A program made the translations under genes and the position numbers. A stretch of 64,000 bases of DNA from Thermoproteus uzoniensis 768-20 (lineage in GTDB: Archaea > Thermoproteota > Thermoprotei > Thermoproteales > Thermoproteaceae). The stretch is taken from NCBI RefSeq assembly GCF_000193375.1, contig NC_015315.1, positions 504,622-568,621 on the forward strand, given 5' to 3'. The notes beneath the pieces are model-generated. The model made no database searches. It was not told where the DNA came from and was given only the letters and a program-made list of their open reading frames with translations. This document shows, piece after piece, positions 42,833 through 50,760 of this stretch (positions are counted from its first letter, which is position 1; each line of letters opens with the position of its first letter).

Positions 42833-44434
42833 ATGTCTTTGGCGGGTGCCCTGTTCGCCAAGGCCGATAACTCGTTGTTGGACAGGTGCGCGTTGTTCAA
42901 GAAAGGCGTGATAGTCTACCGCAATTACGCCACAGACATCTGCATAACAGACGACGGGGAGTACGTGGTGGTCGATCCGCAGTTGCCGGAGATTCTCGAG
43001 AAGGCCCTCGCGTTAACCGCGCTTCGCGGCGCCGTGCCGCCCGATTACGGGGAATACGACAAGGCCATAAAAGACGCGTTGCTGGCGCTGGCGCCGAGCC
43101 GAGGCGTAGCCGGCTGGCGGTGGCACAGAAACGCCTTGCGGACTTATAGAGAGCATAGAGAGCTCGTACACTATTTCCTAGACAGATGGAGCGGGCGCGG
43201 CGAGTTCGGCGGCTACGGCGTGTTGGAGGCGCCTATGAGGGACGATCTGCTGACCGAGATCGCCATACCGCAACCCCTGGCGCCTCCAGGCAGGTGGAGC
43301 GAGCTTCCGCGTAATCCGTTAGAGCTCTTGGACAAAATATACGCGGAGATGGTCGAGCTGGGGCGCTACCGGCGTGTCGTCGCGATCCGCAACGAGGCGC
43401 GGATGCCCACCAACGTGGTGGTGCCAGAGGCCTTCATGCCCATATTGGTGAAGAAGCTAGTGCCGAGCTTGACCCTTGAGCGGCCGTTCCAGACCAGGGA
43501 AGATCCCGTATATCGGCTCAGGATAGCGGCGGATCTGCTCGAATACAACGTGAATATAAGGAAGATGAGCGAGCCGCCGCGGCCTTCGGCAAGCCTCATT
43601 AAGGTGTACGAGCGCCCGCGCCGGCTTGAGGACTCGGAGAGCCGGCCGAACGTCCAAGATCTTTCGGCTCTAGAGGTCTTCGCGTTGGCCACAATAGCTG
43701 CCGAGGCTAGATGGACTGTGATATTCTCAGGGGCCATGGGCACCGGCAAAACCACGCAGCTGAACCTTCTGCTCTACTTCATCCCGCCGTGGATGCAAGT
43801 CGTCATCATAGAGAGAGGCGCGCGGGAGATCTGGGCGCCTCTGGAGGGCCAGATCCTCCACATATCGGTCCCCTCGGAGTCGAGGCTCATGGAGGCTCTG
43901 GATCAAGCCCTCCGCTACGGCACCATGGCCACCATAGTGACTCTGGCAGAGGCCAGGACCAGCCAGGAGCTCAACGTCTTGGTCTCCTACAAGCTGACGG
44001 GCCACGGCGGGCTGACGACGATGCACGCCGACACCATACACGACGCCCTTCTACGTATAAAGAGGTCGGGCGCCCCTGTCGAGGCCCTCGCAAACACCAT
44101 GATTCTGCAACTAGGAGTATCCGGAGGCGAGAGGTATCTAAAGGAATGGAAAGCGTTGGTAGCGCTTGGCGGAGAGGTGGCGGAGGCGCCTGTGGCCGAC
44201 GTGTTGGGCCTTCTGAACGCCTACACTAAGTCCACATACGATACAAAGATCCTCGACGAGGTGAAGACGAGGGCCGGTTTGCTTAAGGCAATTGCGTCCA
44301 AGGAGCTGGAGCCCCTCGAGGCGCGCGAGGCCGTACTGAAGCTATTCTCCCGTAGAGAGATATCGGTGGTCGACGACGCCGTGAAGCACGGCTATCAGCT
44401 GGAAGGTAGATATTTCCATGAAGCTCAAGTTTAG
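42833..44434 (+). CDS. CpaF/VirB11-type secretion ATPase
   Basis: A 533-residue T2SS/T4SS-type ATPase that powers pilus assembly. Residues 1-260 form a lineage-specific N-terminal region; the motor domain follows, with Walker A SGAMGTGKTTQ (near residues 299-309), an Asp/Glu box VVIIERGAREIWAP, a Walker B-like ATIVTLAEARTSQE and the His box TGHGGLTTMHAD. Walker B is altered from the usual GEVRG-type sequence. ATG 42833 lies one base after the MinD-like stop. Its platform partner is at 45085. This is the energy source of cluster B. Confidence 0.9.
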   Translation: MSLAGALFAKADNSLLDRCALFKKGVIVYRNYATDICITDDGEYVVVDPQLPEILEKALALTALRGAVPPDYGEYDKAIKDALLALAPSRGVAGWRWHRNALRTYREHRELVHYFLDRWSGRGEFGGYGVLEAPMRDDLLTEIAIPQPLAPPGRWSELPRNPLELLDKIYAEMVELGRYRRVVAIRNEARMPTNVVVPEAFMPILVKKLVPSLTLERPFQTREDPVYRLRIAADLLEYNVNIRKMSEPPRPSASLIKVYERPRRLEDSESRPNVQDLSALEVFALATIAAEARWTVIFSGAMGTGKTTQLNLLLYFIPPWMQVVIIERGAREIWAPLEGQILHISVPSESRLMEALDQALRYGTMATIVTLAEARTSQELNVLVSYKLTGHGGLTTMHADTIHDALLRIKRSGAPVEALANTMILQLGVSGGERYLKEWKALVALGGEVAEAPVADVLGLLNAYTKSTYDTKILDEVKTRAGLLKAIASKELEPLEAREAVLKLFSRREISVVDDAVKHGYQLEGRYFHEAQV

Positions 44435-44684
44435 GAACAACGATGGAGATCCTGAGATCGGCCTCGACGGCCAGCTAGACTTAGGGCTGGCCGATCGCGA
44501 CGACCGCGAGGGCGATTGGGCCCTCCAGCTACTTAAGTCCCTACAGAGGGCGCCGCAGGAGATAGTCGACAGGCTAGACAGCGAACTGCTCGGGGCTGTC
44601 TTGAGGGAAGTCGCAAAGTCGGGGGGCGACGCGGGCGCGGTGGCGCGGCTGGCGCTCTCGTTGCTCGAGAGGTGTGGGAAATGA
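44418..44684 (+). CDS. Small acidic protein of cluster B
   Basis: An 88-residue acidic protein (MKLKFRNNDGDPEIGLDGQL at the start, helical DNA-free appearance later, WALQLLKSLQRAPQEIVDRL). No family recognised. It overlaps the ATPase by 17 bases and the next gene by four bases, so it is coupled on both sides. Probably a cytoplasmic regulatory or adaptor component of the machine; inference from position only. Confidence 0.55.
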   Translation: MKLKFRNNDGDPEIGLDGQLDLGLADRDDREGDWALQLLKSLQRAPQEIVDRLDSELLGAVLREVAKSGGDAGAVARLALSLLERCGK

Positions 44685-45088
44685 AGGACTGCGAGAAGTT
44701 GATAGAGGACGGGTACACGAGAGAGGCCGCCGAGGAGTTATGCGATACGGCTAAGGCCATAGGGATTAAGCCGTCCAGACTGGCCGCGGCTGCGAGGAGG
44801 CTTGAGAAGGAGGGCATAGCGTTGTTGCCCTCCGATTGGCTTGTGGTGAAGGAGGTGTTGGATAAGGGCTTCTCGTTGTCCACTGTCGTGGACTACATAG
44901 TGAAAAGGCATAGGGCCGGCCTATCGCCGTCGCAGATAATCGAGGAGTTGCCTATAGCGGCTAACAACTCAGTCAAGAGAAGCCATATCTTGGGCAACTT
45001 GCTTAAGGTGCTGGAGGCGCCCGAATACTTCGTCGTGGAGGAGGACGGCGCCAAGAAGAGCTTGTTGCAGTTATTGAGGCGTCGATGA
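44681..45088 (+). CDS. Small helical protein of cluster B
   Basis: A 135-residue helical, charged protein of no recognised family. The segment GIKPSRLAAAARRLEKEGI and the later AGLSPSQIIEELPIAANNSVKR look like winged-helix or HTH-like helical hairpins, but no DNA-binding assignment is possible. ATG 44681 forms an ATGA overlap with the previous gene and 45085 with the next one. Probably cytoplasmic. Confidence 0.55.
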   Translation: MKDCEKLIEDGYTREAAEELCDTAKAIGIKPSRLAAAARRLEKEGIALLPSDWLVVKEVLDKGFSLSTVVDYIVKRHRAGLSPSQIIEELPIAANNSVKRSHILGNLLKVLEAPEYFVVEEDGAKKSLLQLLRRR

Positions 45089-46308
45089 ACAGGGAGGAGT
45101 TCTACATATACATAGCGCCGATCTTCGCAACGTACCTATCCCACATGTCCTCCGTCGAGGCCTTGAGGCGCACGGCGGCCGAGGCGGAGAGCCTAGACCG
45201 AAAACACTCGCGCGAGCTGTTGCTAGCCAGCTTGACCCCGAACCCCGCCTCGTTGCTCTCCTCCGATGGGCTCGCCGTGGTGAGGCAGTACGGCTTCGCC
45301 GTATCTCAAGAAGAGGCGGGAGTCCCCCGCCAAGTCCTCGTGCAGTCCTTTCTGCAGGCTACTAAGTCGATAGCGCTGGGCCGTATAGAGGCCGCAATGC
45401 AGCACTTCGTGGGGCTCTTCTCGTCTCTGTCCAGCCTTATGTTCGCGCCGCTGTTATTGCTCTTCCTATACGCGTACGGCCTTCTGCCTCTCGATCTCTT
45501 CTCGTTGCTGGGCATAGCCGGAGTCTTCTCGTCGATGATAGGCCTATTGATATACAAGTCGATGCCGAAGGACCTATCGCCGACCAGGACCTACGGCCGC
45601 TCCATTTTCTTGGCGGCCTTGGCCGGGGGCGCGGCGATCTATTCATCCATTGTCTGGTCTCTTCCAATATCGCTCGGCGCCGTTGCGGCCGGCGCCGTGT
45701 TGGCCATCTGGCTTCTGGCCACAAAACGCGTGGGATGGTTTAGGCTGGCCGCCGAGATACCTGCCATGTTGAGGGACTTCGCCTCGCGTATATCCCAAGG
45801 CATCCCCGCAGATCTCGCGTTGAGAGAGGTATCGGCGACCTACAAGGTGGCCTGGATGATAGCGTACTTCTACGAAATACCGTCTCTCATGTTCTCGTTG
45901 GCCAGAGCCATGTTCAACGCGGTGAGCTGGGCCGGGCCGAGCCTAGAGGCCGTAGACTACGTCCAGACAATTCTTAGCGAAAAGGAGAGAGGGCTGAAAA
46001 GGGTCACCGCGCTCACCGCCATGTTCATAGCTGTATATATAGCGGCATCGGTGATACTGGTATATTCGCTTGCGGTATCTGTAACGGCGCTCCAAGCCGT
46101 CCCGTCGACAGGACAGTCGTTAATGTACCCGCTACCTCCCGACGAGGTGAAGTACGCGGCCGCGCAACTGCTGTCGGCTATGGTCACAGGCTTTGTCGCC
46201 GTGATGTTGCTCCCCTCAAAAGGCATGTGGACTGGCCTTCTAGCAGGCGGCCTCGCCGGTACGTCGTTCTTCTACCTAACGACGACGTTGTGGTCGCTTT
46301 GGGCATGA
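45085..46308 (+). CDS. TadC-like pilus assembly membrane protein
   Basis: A 407-residue T2SS-F/TadC-family platform protein, shorter than the 524-residue relative at the left edge. Hydrophobic helices are seen near residues 115-150, 165-185, 190-212, 305-330, 355-380 and 385-405, separated by cytoplasmic F-like segments (about 1-110 and 215-300, with LREVSATYKVAWMIAYFYE). In Tad systems this protein sits in the membrane beneath the CpaF ATPase. ATGA overlap with its upstream gene. It is the third machine component in this operon. Confidence 0.82.
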   Translation: MNREEFYIYIAPIFATYLSHMSSVEALRRTAAEAESLDRKHSRELLLASLTPNPASLLSSDGLAVVRQYGFAVSQEEAGVPRQVLVQSFLQATKSIALGRIEAAMQHFVGLFSSLSSLMFAPLLLLFLYAYGLLPLDLFSLLGIAGVFSSMIGLLIYKSMPKDLSPTRTYGRSIFLAALAGGAAIYSSIVWSLPISLGAVAAGAVLAIWLLATKRVGWFRLAAEIPAMLRDFASRISQGIPADLALREVSATYKVAWMIAYFYEIPSLMFSLARAMFNAVSWAGPSLEAVDYVQTILSEKERGLKRVTALTAMFIAVYIAASVILVYSLAVSVTALQAVPSTGQSLMYPLPPDEVKYAAAQLLSAMVTGFVAVMLLPSKGMWTGLLAGGLAGTSFFYLTTTLWSLWA

Positions 46309-46823
46309 GGGGCTTCTCGGCATTGAAACAGATAGTCGTAGTGGCCGCGTCGCTCGCGGCGATTGCCGTGATCGCGCTGGCGGTGTATAGGGCTACTATT
46401 GAAGTGAGGTCCGCATATCCTCCAGCCGAAATCGCCGTAGCGATAAAGTCCTTCAAGCCCGTGGCCGTCCCTGATTATGTGCCTGTCTATGTGGTGAAAG
46501 TCCACTATCAATTCTCTGGAGGACGCTACGTGTTGTTGCCTGGCCCCTCACCTCCAGCATGTAGCGACTGCGTGCCGCCGACAGGTTGGCTCTACGCCGT
46601 CTCGTTTGGAGCGAACGCATCGCCGATATACGGGGTCTACTACAGTGCGGCGAACTACACTATGTACGTCGGGAGAGCGGTGGTCGTGGTGCCCTATTTC
46701 AATAACGGCACACTTTACTATCTATACCCCATGTGCGCGGGCGGCTATCGTTTTTCCGAGAAGTCGGTCCATCTAGATAATGTACCTATATCTATTACTA
46801 TAATTTTACTAGATTGCTCATAA
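46305..46823 (+). CDS. Pilin-like protein with MRG leader, cluster B
   Basis: A 172-residue protein starting MRGFSALKQIVVVAASLAAI: R-G then a hydrophobic helix (about residues 8-28). The exterior part carries sequons, three Cys (CSDC near residue 86 and CAGG near 146) and a Tyr-rich end. ATGA overlap with the TadC-like gene ties it to the machine. It is probably a minor pilin or pilin-like initiator. The following 93 bases (46,824-46,916) are A+T-rich and probably hold the promoter of the next gene. Confidence 0.72.
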   Translation: MRGFSALKQIVVVAASLAAIAVIALAVYRATIEVRSAYPPAEIAVAIKSFKPVAVPDYVPVYVVKVHYQFSGGRYVLLPGPSPPACSDCVPPTGWLYAVSFGANASPIYGVYYSAANYTMYVGRAVVVVPYFNNGTLYYLYPMCAGGYRFSEKSVHLDNVPISITIILLDCS

Positions 46824-46916
46824 TAAATTTATAATATTAACTAAGAATAAAAATATAATATATTTTTATCATAAATAATGCATCTGTCGTAGTACGAGCT
46901 TATTGCTGTTTTTTCC

Positions 46917-47378
46917 ATGAGACGTCTAAAGGGACAGGCAGGCGGCATAGACGCGTTGATAATCATAGCCGTGGTGGTGGCCGTCGCCGCCATAATCGCG
47001 CTGGCCATGATGCGGATGGGCCAATCGGCCTCTGCCAATACTAGGGCACAGGTAATAGCCACCGTAGGTAGCAGGGTCATGACTGTGGAGGTCCAAGTCC
47101 TCAATGGGAGGCTCAACGCGCTCTATCTCCAGTACTGGCAACAAGGCGGGACGCCAGGCCAGCCTGTCAGCGGTACGTGCTACTACAACGGCACAAACGG
47201 CTTCGTCGAGAGCAACTCCAGTAGCATACAGCTCTACACAGGCCAATCCGCCGTGTGTTACTTTAGCCTTAACAATCTAGCATACGGCACCCAGTACAGC
47301 TACGTCATATACGGCGTTGACTCCAGCGGCAGGACTATCCAGTTGGCCCGCGGCGTGTTCACGGCGGGCGCCACCTAG
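46917..47378 (+). CDS. Pilin-like protein, probable major subunit of cluster B
   Basis: A 153-residue protein with the leader MRRLKGQAGGIDALIIIAVV: basic residues and K-G then Q-A-G-G before the helix, a longer class III-type leader than its neighbours. The hydrophobic helix covers residues 12-32. The outside domain has NGT and NSS sequons, two Cys (TCYY and AVCY) and beta-sandwich-like repeats. It is set apart from the preceding gene by 93 A+T-rich bases, so it may have its own promoter, as is common for a major pilin. Convergent 4-base overlap with a DUF192 gene. Confidence 0.72.
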   Translation: MRRLKGQAGGIDALIIIAVVVAVAAIIALAMMRMGQSASANTRAQVIATVGSRVMTVEVQVLNGRLNALYLQYWQQGGTPGQPVSGTCYYNGTNGFVESNSSSIQLYTGQSAVCYFSLNNLAYGTQYSYVIYGVDSSGRTIQLARGVFTAGAT

Positions 47379-47662
47379 AGGCAGACGATCTCTAAAAAAT
47401 CCCCTTTTTTCGGCGGCCTCTCCTCTTTCGGCAACTCGAGGGTATGCACCGCCCTCGGCTCTCTGTGGGTCTTCCAAGGCTTGAGGTACAGGACGTCCAC
47501 CACGCGCATCCTTTCGTCGAGGAATACTGCCCATATGGGCTCCAGCACGAGGAACGTGTGTATCGAGTTCACCCCAATCAAAAGGATCGGCCTGGGTCTG
47601 CGCAACATCAAGCCCAGCCCGCGCCTCAACCGATCCCTATAGCATTTTGCGTATATTTCCAT
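47375..47662 (-). CDS. DUF192-family protein
   Basis: A 95-residue DUF192-type protein. The family pattern is seen as LGLMLRRPRPILLIG near residue 16, then NSIHTFLVLEPIWAVFLDER and MRVVDVLYLKPW, though the usual FWM/N-T motif is altered to HTFLVLEPI. It lies antisense within the pilin cluster, with its stop four bases inside the pilin gene at 46917. Function unknown. Its opposite orientation breaks the cluster, so genes from 47690 on need their own promoter. Confidence 0.75.
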   Translation of the reverse strand: MEIYAKCYRDRLRRGLGLMLRRPRPILLIGVNSIHTFLVLEPIWAVFLDERMRVVDVLYLKPWKTHREPRAVHTLELPKEERPPKKGDFLEIVCL

Positions 47663-47689
47663 GGGAATAAGTAGAGGAGAGGGCGGGCC

Positions 47690-47968
47690 ATGGACGTCGA
47701 CGTGCTGGCGATAGTAGTCGTCATGGCGCTGTCGCTCGCCGTGTTGGCGCTTATACAGCCGATGGAGCTATCGTCGCCCTCGCTGTCGGCGGTTTACAGA
47801 TACTGGCCCCAATACTATAACTACACGATCCGCGGCGACGTAGCCGCCTTGAGGCCTCTGCTATCCGGGCTGACGTGCTGGCTCTACGCAAACGGCAGTT
47901 GGGTGGAGATATCGAGATCGGGAGGCCTTGGCTTGTCAATATCGGTGTTGAACTTAACCTGTAGATAA
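47690..47968 (+). CDS. Small pilin-like protein, cluster B
   Basis: A 92-residue protein with a hydrophobic helix right after MDVDV (residues 5-23, VLAIVVVMALSLAVLALIQ), then a short exterior part with NYT, NGS and NLT sequons and two Cys (TCWLYANG, NLTCR). A Shine-Dalgarno-like GGAGAGGG-type sequence lies upstream, and no R/K-G precedes the helix. First of six genes with short ATGA or few-base spacings (47690-53630). Minor pilin-like; no family recognised. Confidence 0.68.
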   Translation: MDVDVLAIVVVMALSLAVLALIQPMELSSPSLSAVYRYWPQYYNYTIRGDVAALRPLLSGLTCWLYANGSWVEISRSGGLGLSISVLNLTCR

Positions 47969-47971
47969 TCC

Positions 47972-48298
47972 ATGGAGGAGCTGGTAGAGCTCGCCTCAGT
48001 GCTGGCCGTTGCCTCGCTGTCCGTTCTATTGACCTTCTTGACATATACCCACTTCACCTCGTGGAGTCTGTGTGAGGCGGCGCGGCTCGCCTTGAGCCAC
48101 AACGGCTCGGCGTTCGTAGTCTCCGCGTTCGGCGAGATCTCGTGCGGAGGGTCCGGCTGCTACCTCGGTTGCGGCTTGTTCGTGCCGTCGTATCGGATAT
48201 ACTACGTCGACGGAAGGCCGGCGATAGGCGGCGTGCCCGGCGTCGTGGTGGTCGGCACAACCCCCGACGGAAGGCTGTACATCCTGCCGAGGGGATGA
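47972..48298 (+). CDS. Small pilin-like protein with Cys-rich tail, cluster B
   Basis: A 108-residue protein with an N-terminal hydrophobic helix (residues 6-26) after MEELV, followed by an exterior domain with five Cys, including CGGSGCYLGCG, and an NGS sequon. No family recognised. It starts three bases after the preceding stop and shares an ATGA overlap with the next gene. The Cys pattern suggests disulfides in the extracytoplasmic part. Confidence 0.68.
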   Translation: MEELVELASVLAVASLSVLLTFLTYTHFTSWSLCEAARLALSHNGSAFVVSAFGEISCGGSGCYLGCGLFVPSYRIYYVDGRPAIGGVPGVVVVGTTPDGRLYILPRG

Positions 48299-48765
48299 GA
48301 GGCCAGATCTCGTCGCCAGTGGCCGCCTCTATTTTCGCGCTCTCAGTAGCGGTGTTGATGCTCTTCGCCTTCATGAAGCTTTCGTCGTTGCCTCACGGCG
48401 GCTATCTAGCGCCTTTATCGCCGCCGCAGGGCGGTCCTGCCAGGTGGATCCACGTGTTCTACTACAACGGAGATTTCTGGGCGGTCGATGCGGAGACGTC
48501 GTCCCCTACGCTGGCCGAGGCGGCCGTTGGGCTTGACGGGATCTGGGTCGCCACATTCTACCTATGGCCGGGCGGGTACAACTGTACTTACAACTCCTCC
48601 TTCGTGCTTGACGGCAAGCCAATATCCGTTTCGAACCCGTTGAGGATAGGGCCAGATCCCTACTCCGGGCTCTGGTGCCCGCCGCCGTGGAGAGGCGGAG
48701 GCGTCTGTTCGGCCGCCGTTGTGGAGTCTAGGGGGAGGCTTCTCCTGGCTAGATGTATTCCATGA
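48295..48765 (+). CDS. Pilin-like protein with MRG leader, cluster B
   Basis: A 156-residue protein starting MRGQISSPVAASIFALSVAV, with R-G before a hydrophobic helix. The outside part is Pro/Trp/Tyr-rich (HVFYYNGDFWAVDAE), with NCTYNSS sequons and four Cys. The ATG overlaps the previous stop (48295), removing doubt about the start; the longer frame upstream reads out of frame over the previous gene. Minor pilin-like. Confidence 0.7.
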   Translation: MRGQISSPVAASIFALSVAVLMLFAFMKLSSLPHGGYLAPLSPPQGGPARWIHVFYYNGDFWAVDAETSSPTLAEAAVGLDGIWVATFYLWPGGYNCTYNSSFVLDGKPISVSNPLRIGPDPYSGLWCPPPWRGGGVCSAAVVESRGRLLLARCIP

Positions 48766-49853
48766 GAGGAGTACAGATAACGACTACCCTGATCGCGATT
48801 GCAACGTTGGCGGTGGCGGCAACCGTCGCAATTACCTTAATGGTGGTCGGCGTGACGTCGGCGGATCTTCCGAGCGCCACGGCGTCGGTGACCGAGCAGA
48901 ACGGCGTAGTCGTGGCGTCGATAGCCGTGTTGCGGGGAGCCCTATACGGCGTCGCGCTTATGTACAGAGCGCCTGACGGCTCGATGTGGTATGCGAGGCC
49001 GATATACTGTCTCGGCGTGCAGACGCGGACGACGGCTACCTCGGCCCTGCTCGGAAAGCCTCTGTACGCGGGCCAGGGAATAACATGCGCCTTCCAGATG
49101 TGGTATCCGGCCGCCGGCGACTACGCATTCGACCTTCTAGGCTTCGGAGGAAGGAGCGCCGTGAGCATCGCGAGGGGGTTTGTGACCGCGGCTCGGGCCA
49201 ACGGCTATTCCGGCCAACTGCCGGCGGGAAATCTCTACGGCGTGGGGCAGACGCCGTCCATAGGACTTACTAGGAATGGGTACAACTTTACGTCTATCTC
49301 TACGTATTGGCCAGGCCGCGGGTATCTAGCCGTCGAGGTTAAGTGGGGCTATACTAACTCGACATGTGTAGCCGACGGGCTGTATGTATCCCTATTCGTC
49401 CCCCAGAGCGCCCGTAGCCTCGTCGCGCCTTCCGACGAGGGTCTCGGCGTATTGCCGTTCGGGGGCGCCGACTACGTGCCCGCGGGAGGCCCCCTGCAGC
49501 TCTTCGTACAGCTCAACCCCTACGACTACGGGCGCGAGGACGGATCTTTTGAGTTCGCGGTGATGAACTCGTCGGGAGGCAGAGGCGTTGTAAGGCCGGC
49601 CGGCTTCAACGGCCTCAAGTCGTGGCCGACGGAGATCTGGACCACCTATCTGCTATACAACTCCTCAAGCAATACTCTGTTTGTCGAATGGACGGCGCCC
49701 GGCGCCTTCAGCGAGGCGTATACCTATAATCTGACTAGCTACGGCTTCGCCAGACCTCCGGCAGGGAACTACGCCGTCGTGATAGGGGTCGCCAACGGCG
49801 GATGTACTGCCGACTGGCGCGTGTACGACTACGCAATAGCGTCAGGGGGGTGA
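48762..49853 (+). CDS. Large pilin-like surface protein with MRG leader, cluster B
   Basis: A 363-residue protein opening MRGVQITTTLIAIATLAVAA: R-G, then the helix, then an exterior domain rich in Tyr, Gly and Val with several sequons (NFT, NST, NSS, NLT). Two halves: residues 40-165 beta-rich and 170-360 containing YWPGRGYLAVEVKWG and PSDEGLGVLPFGG segments, which look like a carbohydrate-binding or adhesin fold; no family is recognised. Start at 48762 by ATGA overlap; the frame could extend to 48753 by three residues. Confidence 0.7.
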   Translation: MRGVQITTTLIAIATLAVAATVAITLMVVGVTSADLPSATASVTEQNGVVVASIAVLRGALYGVALMYRAPDGSMWYARPIYCLGVQTRTTATSALLGKPLYAGQGITCAFQMWYPAAGDYAFDLLGFGGRSAVSIARGFVTAARANGYSGQLPAGNLYGVGQTPSIGLTRNGYNFTSISTYWPGRGYLAVEVKWGYTNSTCVADGLYVSLFVPQSARSLVAPSDEGLGVLPFGGADYVPAGGPLQLFVQLNPYDYGREDGSFEFAVMNSSGGRGVVRPAGFNGLKSWPTEIWTTYLLYNSSSNTLFVEWTAPGAFSEAYTYNLTSYGFARPPAGNYAVVIGVANGGCTADWRVYDYAIASGG

Positions 49854-50188
49854 TGGACCTATACATAGTGTCGGCCGCCGTCTCTCTAGCCGTCGCCGCC
49901 GCGATCGCCGGCGCGTTTCTTACGCACGTGGGCGTCCAGGCCGGCGCGCCCAGATGCTCAGATTGCGTATTTTACGTCGAGGGACCCGCGGCGCTGGTCC
50001 AGACGAACGGCTCCGCGTATCTGGTCCGCGGCCCCGTGCTCGCAAACTCGTCGATTATGGCCCAATACGCCTGGGCCTACGGACCCGACGGGCGCCCTCT
50101 AAGGCCCGGCGAGGAGCTCGTGTGCCCCGTCCTCATGCGCGTCGAGGTGGTTGACGGAATAGCCTACGCCTCGTGCGTCGGGCGATGA
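49853..50188 (+). CDS. Small pilin-like protein, cluster B
   Basis: A 111-residue protein with MDLYIVSAAVSLAVAAAIAG as its N-terminal hydrophobic part (helix residues 5-24), then an exterior with CSDC, two sequons (NGS, NSS) and a further two Cys. It overlaps the previous stop by one base and the next ATG by four. It lacks R/K-G before the helix, like the other two short members at 47690 and 47972. Minor pilin-like. Confidence 0.68.
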   Translation: MDLYIVSAAVSLAVAAAIAGAFLTHVGVQAGAPRCSDCVFYVEGPAALVQTNGSAYLVRGPVLANSSIMAQYAWAYGPDGRPLRPGEELVCPVLMRVEVVDGIAYASCVGR

Positions 50189-50760
50189 GAGGCCAGTGGT
50201 CTCTTGCATACGCCCTAGTGGCCGTCGCCGTCGTGGCCTGGACCGCGGCAGTCCTATCGACCTCGTACCCGCGCTACGTCCCGATAGACTACCCGCAGGT
50301 GCTCTACGAGCTGAAGCTGGAGTCCCTCACAGCTTCACAGATCCACTGCATCACGTACAACGCCACGCCGTCCTCGATTTACTGCAACGGCTCTGCCCTA
50401 TACCTCTCGGGGGCCAATAGATCTCTGCTGGTGTATTATCGAGGCGGCCTCGTGGCGGCGCGTCTGTCCAGATCGTGGGGGCCTATAAACTACACCCTAT
50501 ATCTGGCCTTGGTAAACTGTACTAAGGCGATTGCGCAAAACGGCGGCGTGGCGCGGGTCTACCACATTGCGTTGTCGTCGACGCTCGACTATATGCCCGA
50601 GCTGTACGTCAACGCCACTGCGGCCGAGATAGCGGTGTTGAGCAGAGATAGCTACTATCTATCGCCGCAGAGGGAGTTCCTCGTAGTGGTGTCTAGAGGC
50701 TCCCACGTAGAGATAACGGACTTCCCTGTGTCGTTGACAATCAGTTGTGATATTCCATGA
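50185..50760 (+). CDS. Pilin-like protein with MRGQW leader, cluster B
   Basis: A 191-residue protein starting MRGQWSLAYALVAVAVVAWT. The M-R-G-Q-W opening closely matches M-K-G-Q-W of the giant cluster A protein at 11201, linking the two clusters. The outside domain has many sequons (NAT, NGS, NRS, NYT, NCT) and four Cys. ATGA overlaps on both sides. Probably a pilin-like subunit; function not known. Confidence 0.7.
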   Translation: MRGQWSLAYALVAVAVVAWTAAVLSTSYPRYVPIDYPQVLYELKLESLTASQIHCITYNATPSSIYCNGSALYLSGANRSLLVYYRGGLVAARLSRSWGPINYTLYLALVNCTKAIAQNGGVARVYHIALSSTLDYMPELYVNATAAEIAVLSRDSYYLSPQREFLVVVSRGSHVEITDFPVSLTISCDIP

